Source: Arthrobacter pascens (lineage in GTDB: Bacteria > Actinomycetota > Actinomycetes > Actinomycetales > Micrococcaceae). From it: DNA of 64,000 nucleotides. A program made the position numbers and the translations under genes. Below are positions 1 through 8,198 of the stretch, piece by piece; the stretch's first letter is position 1; each line of letters opens with the position of its first letter. The notes below the pieces were generated by a model that was given only the letters and a program-made list of their open reading frames with translations, was not told where the DNA came from and did not search any database. The DNA is taken from positions 1 to 64,000 of the forward strand of contig NZ_JAFHKT010000113.1 of NCBI RefSeq assembly GCF_017052465.1, written 5' to 3'.

Positions 1-274
1 GATCAACTGCCGCCAAGCCGGTCCCGGTGACAACACCCCCCGGATCATGAACGACTGGGGGCAGAAACCATGCCGGGACCGACCTGCCAACACACCCTTA
101 TCCTGCAACAGGACTGGGGCTACGAAAAAGGTAACGGGGCATGTTCTGCGCTGCGTGTGTGTGGCGTCCGGGCTGTCGCTACCGGCCACCCTGCCGGCCC
201 ACGGTTTCCAACGCGTTCCTGATCTCCAGTTCGCGGGATTCAAGCCTGAGGTCGGCGAGGTCTGATGAAGGGCC
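1..274. other. Left-edge region without a supportable gene
   Basis: The plus strand is open from base 2 to the stop at 263-265, but the translation has no recognisable domain, is rich in Cys, Arg and Pro in an unstructured way, and no ribosome site precedes its internal ATG at 47. It may be the 3' end of a gene cut by the window edge. A GGGCCC-centred inverted repeat around 270-288 overlaps the end of the following minus-strand gene and could act as its terminator. Nothing else is visible here. Confidence 0.3.
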
Positions 275-964
275 CTAACTGGGGCCCCGGCGTTCCAGCC
301 GTACAGCTTCTACGACATCGTCCGCGTACAGGACATGCGCTGTAGCCTGCAGAGCGCTTGAGCGGCCAAAGGCCAGGGGCTGAAATATGTGCTCCCAGGT
401 CTGTTCGATCTCCGTCCGCAGGTCCTGGGGCCAGTCCCGAGCGCTCGCGCCGCCCACACCGGCCGCCTTCTTCCTGTCCTCGAAGGCGTCGAAGATTGCG
501 TCAAACCGGACGTCGTACTCATTCTCGCTTTCCCCGGGCAGGTCAGGAACGTGCGGGTTCTCGTTCAGGACCGCATGCCAGTCGCCAAAATGTGAGAGAA
601 GCACCCGTTCCCGTGGAAGCCTGCAGGTCAGCAGAACCTCCCCGCGGGCCGCCCGGCAGCAGTCCACCAGATCCCGACGGCGGATGCGGGCCCAAAACCA
701 AAGAGCCCCTTCACCCGAGGTGGTCAACCGCGTTGCCATCTGAGCCTGCATCCACTTGTAAGCGTCCGCGAACCGCGGGTCGGTCAGGGAAGCGTTTGGG
801 CGGAGCTGTCCGGTCGACAGAAGTTCCTCGACTGCTTCCTCCGTCTGGATCGTGTGCAGGAGCAGCCGGTCCGCAGACGGGTCGTAACCAATCCGGCCCG
901 CTGGGAGGGCGTCGGCAGGAGCGGCATTCCGGACAGAAAAGAGTGGCGGCACAAAGAACATCAT
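275..964 (-). CDS. DUF3841 domain-containing protein
   Basis: A predicted cytoplasmic protein of about 229 residues. The body matches my memory of the DUF3841 family: an N-terminal 'TIQTEEAVEELLSTGQLRP' stretch, then 'ADAYKWMQAQM', a Trp-rich 'ALWFWARIRR' segment and 'RERVLLSHFGDWHAVLN'. The family has no established reaction. The frame stays open further upstream, but I start it at the ATG at 964 because the longer version would overlap the upstream membrane-protein gene, which ends at 979; a 14-nt gap suggests one transcript. No strong Shine-Dalgarno sequence is visible, so coupling to the upstream gene is possible. The family name is fairly secure; the start is not. Confidence 0.7.
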   Translation of the reverse strand: MMFFVPPLFSVRNAAPADALPAGRIGYDPSADRLLLHTIQTEEAVEELLSTGQLRPNASLTDPRFADAYKWMQAQMATRLTTSGEGALWFWARIRRRDLVDCCRAARGEVLLTCRLPRERVLLSHFGDWHAVLNENPHVPDLPGESENEYDVRFDAIFDAFEDRKKAAGVGGASARDWPQDLRTEIEQTWEHIFQPLAFGRSSALQATAHVLYADDVVEAVRLERRGPS

Positions 965-978
965 GGCGCACGGCGGAA

Positions 979-1347
979 TCAGGTCGCGAGAGTGGTCGGG
1001 AAGAGCACCGAGAACACCAGGAACCACACTCCCACCAGCATGAAAGCCGCGCCGAAGATCCGGATAAAGAGCGGCCTGGTGAAGATCGACCGGGAGTAGT
1101 CAACGCCCATGGGCTTGTAGTCTTTCAACATCTTGGCGTACGCCTTCGCAGCACCGCGCATGTCGGTCAAGAGGATCAGGCCAACTCCGATACCTACGGC
1201 GCCCATTACTCCTGTCATCCAGGGCATCAGACCAATCACCATCCCCCGGGGTGCGAAAGCCATCAGGCCGACGCTGACGAACGCTATAACGAACACCACC
1301 AGATACGCCCAAAGCGCCCCTTTCAGCGGCTGCGGCAGTGCCGACAT
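979..1347 (-). CDS. Small integral membrane protein, unknown function
   Basis: A 122-residue protein with three likely membrane segments, at about residues 11-30, 40-61 and 93-117, separated by a polar stretch of about 30 residues with several Lys and Arg ('[16 protein letters not shown]'). I recognise no family. It lies directly upstream of the DUF3841 gene on the same strand and probably shares its transcript. The ATG at 1347 has no clear ribosome site. Confidence 0.65.
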   Translation of the reverse strand: MSALPQPLKGALWAYLVVFVIAFVSVGLMAFAPRGMVIGLMPWMTGVMGAVGIGVGLILLTDMRGAAKAYAKMLKDYKPMGVDYSRSIFTRPLFIRIFGAAFMLVGVWFLVFSVLFPTTLAT

Positions 1348-1498
1348 GAACCGGAAGAACTACATGGCCTGCTCCATTCCTGGTGGGCACGCTCAACCTG
1401 ACCTGCAGGGCTGCCGCACACAGTACAGCCATGAAGGAAGTTACGTACAGGACCTTTCCGGGCTCTTCACAGTTTCTTCGCGTACCCGTCCAGATCGG

Positions 1499-2080
1499 TC
1501 AACGGCGCACCTGATAGCGCAGGTGAAGCACCCGGTTGCCCTGAATCACCACGTCGGGATCCTCCAACAGGTGCTGTGCGTGGACCGACCCGAAGTAGCG
1601 CTTGCCGGACCCGAACACGACGGGGACGACGTCCATGCGCACCTCGTCGACCAGGCCCGCGGCAAGCACCTGGCCACCGACGTCGCCAGCGGCGACCTCG
1701 ACGATGCGGTCACCCGCGAGCTCCTGCGCCTTGGCCACGGCTGCCTCGACGCCGTCGACGAAGTGAAATGGCGCCTCGGGGTCCCAGCCCTCGGGCGTCG
1801 GCCGGTGCGTCACGACGACCACGTGGTCGATCCCGCTCGGAGGCTTCCCGTCCCAGCCGTCCGTCATGTCGAAGACGTGGCGGCCGGCGATTGTCGCCCC
1901 GATCTGGTCCCAGTACGGCCGGGTGTAGTCGTAGGACGTCTGCGACACCTTCAACTGGCCGCTCTCGTCCAACGGGACGTCACCGCTGGACAGCCAGTCG
2001 AACAGGGGTCCGGGCTGGTCGTTCTCATCCGCGATGAAGCCGTCCACCGACACCGAGCTGTACATGACCACCTTGCCCAC
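1499..2080 (-). CDS. Dihydrofolate reductase family protein (RibD C-terminal type)
   Basis: A 193-residue protein beginning VGKVVMYSSVSVDGFIA, the typical first strand and 'SvDG(f/y)iA' motif of the RibD-C/DHFR-like reductases. Later 'TIAGRHVFDMTDGWDGKPP', 'VVVVTHRP' and 'DEVRMDVVPVVFGSGKRYF' fit the same fold. Such proteins bind NADPH and are often reductases of unknown substrate; riboflavin biosynthesis should not be assumed. The frame is open to 2365, but the GTG at 2080 is preceded by AAAGGAGACCCC, a very good ribosome site, so I use that start. It stands alone, with no obvious operon. Confidence 0.85.
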   Translation of the reverse strand: MGKVVMYSSVSVDGFIADENDQPGPLFDWLSSGDVPLDESGQLKVSQTSYDYTRPYWDQIGATIAGRHVFDMTDGWDGKPPSGIDHVVVVTHRPTPEGWDPEAPFHFVDGVEAAVAKAQELAGDRIVEVAAGDVGGQVLAAGLVDEVRMDVVPVVFGSGKRYFGSVHAQHLLEDPDVVIQGNRVLHLRYQVRR

Positions 2081-2547
2081 GGGGTCTCCTTTGCTTTGGG
2101 GTGCGCCCATATTAGCAAGTCGTGAGTTGTCGCTCTTGTAAGAACTCAATCGGCCGGCAGCGGCCAGCTGCCCAGCGCGTGGCCGGGATGTTCGCGTAGG
2201 AACCTCCGCCGGACTTCGACGTACCGGGTGCCAGATGAGTGCTGCTGACACCGGCTGCCGCAAACGACGGCAGCTGACCCGAGACATGCCGGAATGTTCA
2301 GGTTTGTCCGGTGACGGAGAAAGGTGCGCCGGCGAATGAACCAAGAACAACATGCGGCGATCCACCGTCGAGGGTGGCCAGGCGCTAACCTCTGGTCAAT
2401 CCGGTATGGCTGTATTCAAGGAGTCCGAAAACGCCTCAGTTCCGTACATGCACATCCAGCCCACCCGATCCTTGGGCGATACATTGGTCCCCACCTGAAG
2501 GGACTGAACCCCGGAGGCGTCTTCACCAAAAACGAGGAGTAGGAGCA
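2081..2547. other. Long intergenic region
   Basis: No gene is supported across about 465 nt. A 72-codon plus-strand open frame at 2324-2542 has no recognisable features. A dyad with arms TGAGTT (2123-2128) and AACTCA (2143-2148) lies upstream of the RibD-like gene and could be a regulatory site. The last 20 bases contain GGAG-type Shine-Dalgarno sequences for the gene starting at 2548. Confidence 0.35.
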
Positions 2548-2970
2548 ATGACGGAATTTAGATTCAATGTCTTTACGGACTATAACCAGTTCGTAGTCTT
2601 CGACTCACACGCCGAATGGGGAAACGACGATTGGACCGATCAGGCCATCGAAGACATGTTCATGCAGGGCGAGGGGTACATTGCCGTAGGCACGAAGCGC
2701 AGGTTCCACGCTCCCGTCATAGTGCACGTTGCAGACGGCGACCTGCCGGGCATTAAAGCGGACAGAGCCCAGCACGGAATCCTGTCCATTCCCAGCGGTG
2801 TGCTTGAAGTATCAGGGGTAACGGACGGCGGACGGAGCGGCGGGTCGATTAAGGTGACGCCCGGAGACTACCGGGTAACCGTCGACTATCTGAATCTGGA
2901 CTCCGTAGACCCCGATGAAATCGAGGGCGACGACAGCTACATCGTCACCCTGGAACTGATCGAAAGGTAA
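2548..2970 (+). CDS. Hypothetical acidic protein
   Basis: A 140-residue acidic soluble protein with no signal peptide or membrane segment. The pattern of short beta strands (FRFNVFTDYNQFVVFDS, 'APVIVHVADGD', 'GDYRVTVDYLNLDSV', 'SYIVTLELIER') suggests a compact all-beta fold. It vaguely resembles bacterial competence-J-like or immunity-type beta proteins, but I cannot assign a family. The start is well supported by GAGGAGTAGGAGCA before the ATG. Base composition is visibly less GC-rich than its neighbours, which hints at recent acquisition. Confidence 0.7.
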   Translation: MTEFRFNVFTDYNQFVVFDSHAEWGNDDWTDQAIEDMFMQGEGYIAVGTKRRFHAPVIVHVADGDLPGIKADRAQHGILSIPSGVLEVSGVTDGGRSGGSIKVTPGDYRVTVDYLNLDSVDPDEIEGDDSYIVTLELIER

Positions 2971-3018
2971 TGTCCGGCGCCACCGCCCGGTACTGCCAAG
3001 CCAAGCACTGCTGTGCAC

Positions 3019-3708
3019 TTACATGCAGGTGGTCAGGATGCCCGCGATCGCAGCGTGCTCGGCCTGCGTCACCCACAGCTTGTACTTGGCCTTCACCGCC
3101 GTCTGGCGGGCCACATACTCGCAGCGGAACGCCTTATTCGGCGGAAGCCAGGTGGCGGCGTCTTTATCGCCCTTGGCGCCGTTGGTCGGGCCGTCGGCGG
3201 CCATCAGGTTCAGCGGGTCGTTGGCAAGCTGCCTGCGCTTGTCGGCGCTGAGCCGCTGGGCACCCTTCTGCCACGCGTCGCTGAGAGCAATGACATGGTC
3301 AATCTGAACCGCGGCGCTCGTCTTGTTGCCGCGGACGAACCTGATCGTCTTGCCGGTGTACTTATCGGCCAGGGTCCCGGTGGCAACGACGCAGTTCTGC
3401 GTGCCTGGTTTGAAGGTCTCGCCTTCCAGGTCCCTTGCCAGGATGTCGTTGCGCGTGTCGCAGCCGTTGCGGTCGACGTCGGCCCAGGCGGGGCCAAACT
3501 CTTCGCGGGTGTAGCCGGTCTTGGGTGCCCGGCCCTTCACCGGTATGGTCTCCAGCTGTGCGAGGGCGGCAGCAGCTTCGGCGGGATTTGAAGACGGGAT
3601 CGTGGTTCCGGCTTGGGCTGCAGCATCGCAGCCAGCGAGGGAACCGGCCAGAAGCAGGCTGGTAAGGACGGTCAGGGACTTGGTGGCGGCGGAGCGGTTA
3701 ATCTTCAT
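3019..3708 (-). CDS. Secreted HNH endonuclease family lipoprotein (DUF1524 type)
   Basis: A 229-residue protein with a lipoprotein signal peptide: positive N-terminus, hydrophobic stretch and lipobox LAGC with Cys27. The mature part carries the HNH/DUF1524 signature: IDHVIAL at about 136-142 (His for catalysis and metal), NDPLNL at about 163-168 and the Asn in 'PTNGAKGDKD' with 'LPPN' at 188-191. Relatives are non-specific secreted or surface-anchored nucleases in actinobacteria, so a role in degrading extracellular DNA is likely. An AAGGAAC ribosome site precedes the ATG. Single gene; the stop lies about 50 nt from the convergent gene ending at 2970. Confidence 0.85.
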   Translation of the reverse strand: MKINRSAATKSLTVLTSLLLAGSLAGCDAAAQAGTTIPSSNPAEAAAALAQLETIPVKGRAPKTGYTREEFGPAWADVDRNGCDTRNDILARDLEGETFKPGTQNCVVATGTLADKYTGKTIRFVRGNKTSAAVQIDHVIALSDAWQKGAQRLSADKRRQLANDPLNLMAADGPTNGAKGDKDAATWLPPNKAFRCEYVARQTAVKAKYKLWVTQAEHAAIAGILTTCM

Positions 3709-3909
3709 GTTCCTTCATGTGCACGGCGTTTCCGCCCACGCTACCCGCGTTAACTGCGGACCGAAGGAGGCACACTTATGGTGCCTAACACTTTCAGAAA
3801 ATCCGCGGTCCGGAACGACAGGGCTCAGTAGGGTGATCACTGTTGCTAAGGCTGACGGAGCGGAGCGGCGGTCAGGGGACAGCCGTTCCCAAATAACGAG
3901 GGAGGCCCT

Positions 3910-4299
3910 GTGTCTTTGAGATTCCGGTACTGGGCCTGGACCGGCTTCTGGGCGGCCCTGGTCATGGCCTCAATGGCGTTCATGCTCATGGGGCTGTGGC
4001 GGAGGATATTCTTTGGATACACGCCCATACCCGAGTTCGTGGAGGACCTGCGGGTCGGCAATCAGTTCCTCCTTGCCGGCTCGGCTTTCTCAGTCGCGGC
4101 GGCTGTCCAGGCATGGGTGCAGCGGTACCCCCGGTGGGTTGCCGCCTGTGTCGCGGCTCCCGCCGTCATGATTGGCGGCGTCGCCCTGGTGACGTACCCG
4201 AACCTCGCTCCCCATCTGGCCGCTGTCTTCGCGCTGCCGGCGGCGGTCGCAGGGCTCCTGGGAGGCATCCTCCGTTGGCACCAACCGGTAGACGAATAA
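3910..4299 (+). CDS. Four-helix integral membrane protein
   Basis: A 129-residue hydrophobic protein with probable membrane helices at about residues 9-29, 52-70, 76-96 and 101-121 and a short polar tail. I recognise no family. It starts with GTG preceded by GAGGGAGGCCCT, a good ribosome site. It converges on the lipoprotein gene whose 3' end is at 4323. Confidence 0.65.
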   Translation: MSLRFRYWAWTGFWAALVMASMAFMLMGLWRRIFFGYTPIPEFVEDLRVGNQFLLAGSAFSVAAAVQAWVQRYPRWVAACVAAPAVMIGGVALVTYPNLAPHLAAVFALPAAVAGLLGGILRWHQPVDE

Positions 4300-4322
4300 A
4301 AGCTAAGGTCGATCTGAGTGCC

Positions 4323-4775
4323 TCATTCGCGCCAGTTCAGGAAGCCCTTGCTGCCTGCGGCAGGCGCGAGCACGACGTCACGTCCGTACTTTTTCAGTGA
4401 CTGCGTGCCAAAGAACGCGTCGGGCGTGATGCGGACCGCCTTCGTCACCTTGCCGTCCTTAAGGAAGATGAACAGCGCAGGTGACGCCGTGTACCGCTTC
4501 TCCCTGCTGACGGGGTCGCCGAAGGCTGCCTCGATGTCGGATGCCGGCGTACCCTCGGTGACGAATCCCGCCTGGTCCCAGTCGAAATCGGTGGCATCGG
4601 CGAGCCGGAGCTCCGCACCCTTTGTGGCGGCATCCAGGACGCGGCCGTCCAATGTCTCGTTTGCTTCGGGCATGGTGTTTCCTCCAATTGAACATCCTGC
4701 CAGGGCACAGGCAAGGACAAGGCAAAGCATGGTCAGCAAGCGCAACCGGAGGGTCGGCCGCTGCAACGTGATCAT
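4323..4775 (-). CDS. Lipoprotein, candidate partner of the WXG-type protein
   Basis: A 150-residue lipoprotein: 'LACALAGC' lipobox with Cys28. The mature domain contains 'GTPASDIEAAFGDPVSREKRY' followed by 'ALFIFLKDGKVTKAVRI', which resembles the small SmpA/BLIP-like fold (two helices packed on a sheet) found in many envelope lipoproteins. Its ATG overlaps the stop of the upstream gene as ATGA (4772-4775), so the two are translationally coupled. That position suggests an immunity or partner role, but nothing in the sequence proves it. Confidence 0.7.
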   Translation of the reverse strand: MITLQRPTLRLRLLTMLCLVLACALAGCSIGGNTMPEANETLDGRVLDAATKGAELRLADATDFDWDQAGFVTEGTPASDIEAAFGDPVSREKRYTASPALFIFLKDGKVTKAVRITPDAFFGTQSLKKYGRDVVLAPAAGSKGFLNWRE

Positions 4776-5725
4776 GATGTGGTCCTGGACTCGTCGTTGA
4801 ACTCCGAATCCTGCCCGTTGACCGGCGGAGCATTACCGGCGTCCCCCGTCTTCTCCGCGGGAACCTCGTTGGAGGGGTGCGGGAGCAAGTCCTGGCCCAC
4901 CACCACGGTGTCTCCGTCCTTAACCGCCTTCTCGATCAGGTCAGCCAGTTCCTCAGCGCTCGCATCGGGATTGGCTACCGCGATGTTCCTGCCCACCTCG
5001 TTGTTGTACAGGTCCATGGCCTCGCGGGGCCCGGGGTTTCCCGGCAGCTGTTCATGCGCGGTGGCATAGTCCTCTGCCCACTCGGCACCGTACTCCTTGA
5101 CCATGAGGGCGTTCCAGTATGCGTGCCGGAACGCATCGTTCTGGTCGTCATTCCGGTCGGCGCTTTCGAAGCGGGCGTCGGCTTGCTCGAATGCGTCGTC
5201 ATGGATGTCCTTGAAGGCATCCATCTCCAGTGGTCCCAGCCCGTTGAGCAGTTCCGCTTCCTTCTCAGTGACCGTCCGTTGATCGACGATCAATCGCAGC
5301 GGGTCCCAGTCAGAGGGCCATTCGGTGGTTTCGGCGTCGCTCACCTGGTACTGCTTCAGAATTTCTTCCGGCGTTGGCCCGTCCGGCTGCCCCTGGCCGG
5401 TACCCCTGGCGCCGGCGGTCTGTATTCCTACTCCCGCGGCAGCAGTAGGTGCCATCCCGCCGTTCGAGGCTGACGACTGCTCATCAGCGTTCTGGAGGGC
5501 CTTCTTGGCGGCCTCTTCAATGTCCCGGGAAGCCTTCATCATCAGCGGGCGGAGTTGGCCTTGCCACTCCGCCGTAAACTTCTTGGCGTCCTGGCCCTGC
5601 CAGTACTGGCTTTGGCCGAGGAGCGAGTCCATTTCCCGGGCCTTTCCCGAGAGCCGTGCCGACCCCGAGGCCAGGAGCTTCGAGAGCTCCTTGAGTTGTT
5701 GGACGTCAGCGCCATACAAAGCCAT
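4772..5725 (-). CDS. WXG100-like, DUF6973-domain protein (putative secreted polymorphic toxin)
   Basis: A 317-residue protein with three parts. Residues 1-85 are a helical hairpin with 'YWQGQDAKKF' (W42-x-G44), the turn of WXG100/LXG-type proteins exported by type VII secretion. Residues 86-120 are a Gly/Ala/Gln-rich linker. Residues about 125-275 contain 'NDAFRHAYWNALM' (196-208), 'AHE' (223-225) and 'MDLYNNEVGR' (237-246), the conserved set of the DUF6973 domain as I remember it, which occurs at the C-terminus of many toxin-like proteins. The invariant His, Glu and Asn residues look like an active site, but the reaction is unknown to me. The ATG follows GGGGGAAGA. No type VII secretion gene lies in this window. 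Confidence 0.75.
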   Translation of the reverse strand: MALYGADVQQLKELSKLLASGSARLSGKAREMDSLLGQSQYWQGQDAKKFTAEWQGQLRPLMMKASRDIEEAAKKALQNADEQSSASNGGMAPTAAAGVGIQTAGARGTGQGQPDGPTPEEILKQYQVSDAETTEWPSDWDPLRLIVDQRTVTEKEAELLNGLGPLEMDAFKDIHDDAFEQADARFESADRNDDQNDAFRHAYWNALMVKEYGAEWAEDYATAHEQLPGNPGPREAMDLYNNEVGRNIAVANPDASAEELADLIEKAVKDGDTVVVGQDLLPHPSNEVPAEKTGDAGNAPPVNGQDSEFNDESRTTS

Positions 5726-5891
5726 TCTTCCCCCCTAGAGATGTTCCCAACCATCGTGCTTTAGAGCCGGGACCCGATGCAATGGGGACAACACCCCATG
5801 TGTCCCGGTGAAGGAGGGAACACGGCGTACATCATGCCCCGCAGGCACGGTAACGCCGGGAAGGAGCCCGGCGGCGGCCTAAGCTGGTCCA

Positions 5892-6578
5892 GTGAATCCG
5901 ACCCCATCGCCTGGCCCCGTTGACGTCGTCGTCCACTCCGGGCCGGCCGACTGGTGGGTGATCCTTACCGGCCTGGGACCCCTGGCCGTTCTGGTCGCGG
6001 CCCTGCTGGCCTTCTACATCAACTGGCGGACCCTGAAGCAGCGGACCGCCGCGGATAAGACCGCATTGGAACAGAGGCGCGATGCGGACGCCAACGCCCT
6101 GGCGCAGAAGACCGCTGCGGACAGCCGGGCGGAGTGGTGGCGACGGACTCAATGGGCGCTGGACCGTGCACTGGACGAGGACGAGGGCACCAAGGCTTTG
6201 GGACTTGCAACGCTGGAGGTGCTGGCCCACAGTGACTTGGCGCGCAAGGAGGAGCTCGAGCTGTTCGACATCGCATGGAAGTCGGTATCCCCTCCCGACG
6301 AAAACGGCGACGACGGCGACAACGGGCATCCTGAGGAGCAGGCCGTCCCAGTTGCGTCACAAAGTGAGCGAGTTGATGCCTACGCGTGGGTGTCGGCCCA
6401 GCAATTCGTAAACTCGGCCACGAATCAGGTCGGGCACTTCACGGATTGGCTCATCCGTAGGACGCAGCTGAAGGACCCGCAGGCGGGCCCAGCCGCGCCG
6501 GGCATCGTGGACTCCGATGACAACTTCGGCGACAATAAAACGACGGACGAAGACAAAACGAAGGAGGGTGGGCAATGA
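5892..6578 (+). CDS. Membrane-anchored coiled-coil protein
   Basis: A 228-residue protein with one membrane segment at residues 22-43, then a charged heptad-like region (about 46-95, rich in Lys, Arg, Asp and Ala with 'ADKTALEQRRDADANALAQKTAADS') likely to be a coiled coil, a helical middle and a very acidic tail. The GTG start has no Shine-Dalgarno sequence, but TAAGCT lies at 5880-5885, six nt before it, which fits a leaderless transcript. It overlaps the following small gene by ATGA. Function unknown. Confidence 0.7.
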   Translation: MNPTPSPGPVDVVVHSGPADWWVILTGLGPLAVLVAALLAFYINWRTLKQRTAADKTALEQRRDADANALAQKTAADSRAEWWRRTQWALDRALDEDEGTKALGLATLEVLAHSDLARKEELELFDIAWKSVSPPDENGDDGDNGHPEEQAVPVASQSERVDAYAWVSAQQFVNSATNQVGHFTDWLIRRTQLKDPQAGPAAPGIVDSDDNFGDNKTTDEDKTKEGGQ

Positions 6579-6763
6579 GCGCGAACACATCGGAGCACAA
6601 GAACGTCCATGCCCCCCGGCGCGTCCCGTCCGAGACCGCCAAGAAGACGGCCGCCGAGCACCGCGTACAAGTGGCTGCCGCAAGGCTGCGCGTAACCCTT
6701 GACGAGCGCCTCGGACGTGAGACCCCGGCCAAAACCAAGGCCCTGGCCCAGGAACCCATTTAG
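6575..6763 (+). CDS. Small basic protein coupled to the upstream membrane protein
   Basis: A 62-residue, Lys/Arg/Ala-rich helical protein. Its ATG overlaps the stop of the preceding gene (6575-6578, ATGA), and AAGGAGGGTGGGCA within the upstream coding sequence is a strong ribosome site. No domain recognised. The conserved-looking coupling suggests that it works with the membrane/coiled-coil protein. Confidence 0.55.
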   Translation: MSANTSEHKNVHAPRRVPSETAKKTAAEHRVQVAAARLRVTLDERLGRETPAKTKALAQEPI

Positions 6764-6884
6764 TTCCTCCTGCGTTGGCGGGTGTACTTTCAGCTCCCAA
6801 GCAAGTGCCCATCGACAACCCGGCCGGCCGGGCTTAACCTTTCCTCGCTGGAACCCGACAACGACGACGGAGAGGTCCCCCAAA

Positions 6885-7277
6885 ATGGGAGCACAGGAAG
6901 ATGCCGCGCTGATACGGCGCGGCTATGAAGCGTTCAGCGCGGCCGATATGGACACCCTCCGGACACTGTTCACGGAGGATGCCGTCTGGAATGTAGGGGG
7001 CAGCGGTGGGTTGTCCGGAGTCAAGCAAGGCCGAGACGCCATCTTGGCCTACTTCGGCGAACTGTTCGCGCGATCCAATGGGACGATCAAGGTGACCGTC
7101 GACGACGTCGTCGGAGGGGAGAACCATACGTTTGCGGTCCAGCGCAACCACGCGGAGCGCAACGGCACATCGTTGGATCAACGGGCCGCGCTGGTGTTCA
7201 AGCTCTCGGAGGGAAAAGTCGCGGAGGTGCACGAGTTCCTGGAGGACACTGCCAAGGCGGCGGATTTCTGGTCCTGA
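6885..7277 (+). CDS. SnoaL-like / nuclear transport factor 2 fold protein
   Basis: A 130-residue single-domain protein with the NTF2-like pattern: 'LIRRGYEAFSAADMDTLRTLFTEDAVWNV' (long helix then strand), 'GRDAILAYFGELFARSNGTIKVTVDDVVGG' and a closing 'KVAEVHEFLEDTAKAADFW'. Family members are ketosteroid-isomerase-like or ligand-binding proteins of unknown substrate. The frame extends upstream to 6699, but the ATG at 6885 begins at the usual family start and follows a GGAGAGG stretch. Nothing nearby fixes its role. Confidence 0.85.
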   Translation: MGAQEDAALIRRGYEAFSAADMDTLRTLFTEDAVWNVGGSGGLSGVKQGRDAILAYFGELFARSNGTIKVTVDDVVGGENHTFAVQRNHAERNGTSLDQRAALVFKLSEGKVAEVHEFLEDTAKAADFWS

Positions 7278-7296
7278 GCCTGGCCGGCGGCTGATC

Positions 7297-7763
7297 ATGG
7301 GGAAAGACGGGGACTGGACCGGTCCGGCGCCGCGTGATTCAGGGGAACCCGGCTACGCCCGGCCGCCGCTGCCTGCGACGAAGTATTACTCCTCTGACGG
7401 AATAGCCATCCCGTACGGACAGCGATGGGGTGAGGACGGCCCAGCCCCCGATTCCTACAGCGTAGTGAGCCATCCTGAACGCTTCGAGGGCCTGCACGAC
7501 GTCGCACGCGCCCTGATCGAACTGCAGCGGCCCGGCTGGAACTGCTGGTCCTGGGGGTGGCCGACGGCGGATACAGCGAACGTTACCCGGTGGGCGGGCG
7601 ACGGCGGTGGCTCGGCTACGCGCTGGTGGCACCCGACGGTTCCGCATCTGAAAGCGGGGAGGGCGACCCCGGACCTGTCCCCGCAGACCGGCTGCGCAGC
7701 GGAAGGGCCCGGCTTAAGGAAGTTCCTGACGGCTGGGCTCCTTGGCCTTCCGGGCAGCCTTAA
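7297..7763 (+). pseudogene. DUF6226-like gene, internally deleted and frameshifted
   Basis: The first part (frame from the ATG at 7297) reads 'ARPPLPATKYY', then 'YGQRWGEDGPAPDSYSVVSHP' and 'FEGLHDVARALIE', which matches the N-terminal third of DUF6226 proteins of Arthrobacter as I remember them. The family C-terminus ('LELLVLGVADGGYSERY' up to 'VPDGWAPWP') continues in another frame and ends at 7763. The middle of the family, including its Cys-rich CGCDACDE-type motif, is missing. The junction lies near 7515-7545. It looks like an internal deletion that also broke the frame, leaving a non-functional gene. Confidence 0.55.
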
Positions 7764-7887
7764 CCTGGACGACTTCTTCAACTTACTGATCGGTAAGGGT
7801 TATCTTCGCCCCGCAACAGAAGTTAGCCTATCGAATGGCCGGGGAAGCGACCCCCGCACCCGAGGCATTCAGAGGATCATCAGCTCC

Positions 7888-8184
7888 ATGGCAAAGACAG
7901 TGACATTTTCGGTGACGACTATGCCCAGGAAGGGCGCGCAGGGCAGTTTCCGCGACACCGTCCTGAATCTTCGGACGGATCAGCTTGAGGACTGCTTCCT
8001 GTCGGTGTTCCACATCAGCGACTCCTACGCGCTGCTCACTGGCGAAGCCTTGCCCGGCGCGCACACAGCCACGAACGCCGAGCTGCGGACGTACCTGACG
8101 CACCGGCTCGCCGGCCACGACTCACTCCTGGACTTCGATGTGAAGATCGACCGCGCCTCAGAGCCTGCCCGCTCACGCTCCTAG
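7888..8184 (+). CDS. Hypothetical small protein
   Basis: A 98-residue soluble protein starting MAKTVTFSVTTMPRKGAQ, with an alternating polar/hydrophobic pattern compatible with an alpha/beta fold. No family recognised. The ATG at 7888 has AGAGGA about 12 nt upstream. The same frame is open much further upstream, but that part belongs to the decayed DUF6226 gene. It ends 15 nt before the convergent permease gene. Confidence 0.5.
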   Translation: MAKTVTFSVTTMPRKGAQGSFRDTVLNLRTDQLEDCFLSVFHISDSYALLTGEALPGAHTATNAELRTYLTHRLAGHDSLLDFDVKIDRASEPARSRS

Positions 8185-8198
8185 GCCGGAGTGACCCG

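Noticed and set aside
2324..2542. 72-codon open frame before the acidic hypothetical gene
   Set aside because: No ribosome site and no domain, and it ends within the Shine-Dalgarno region of the next gene.
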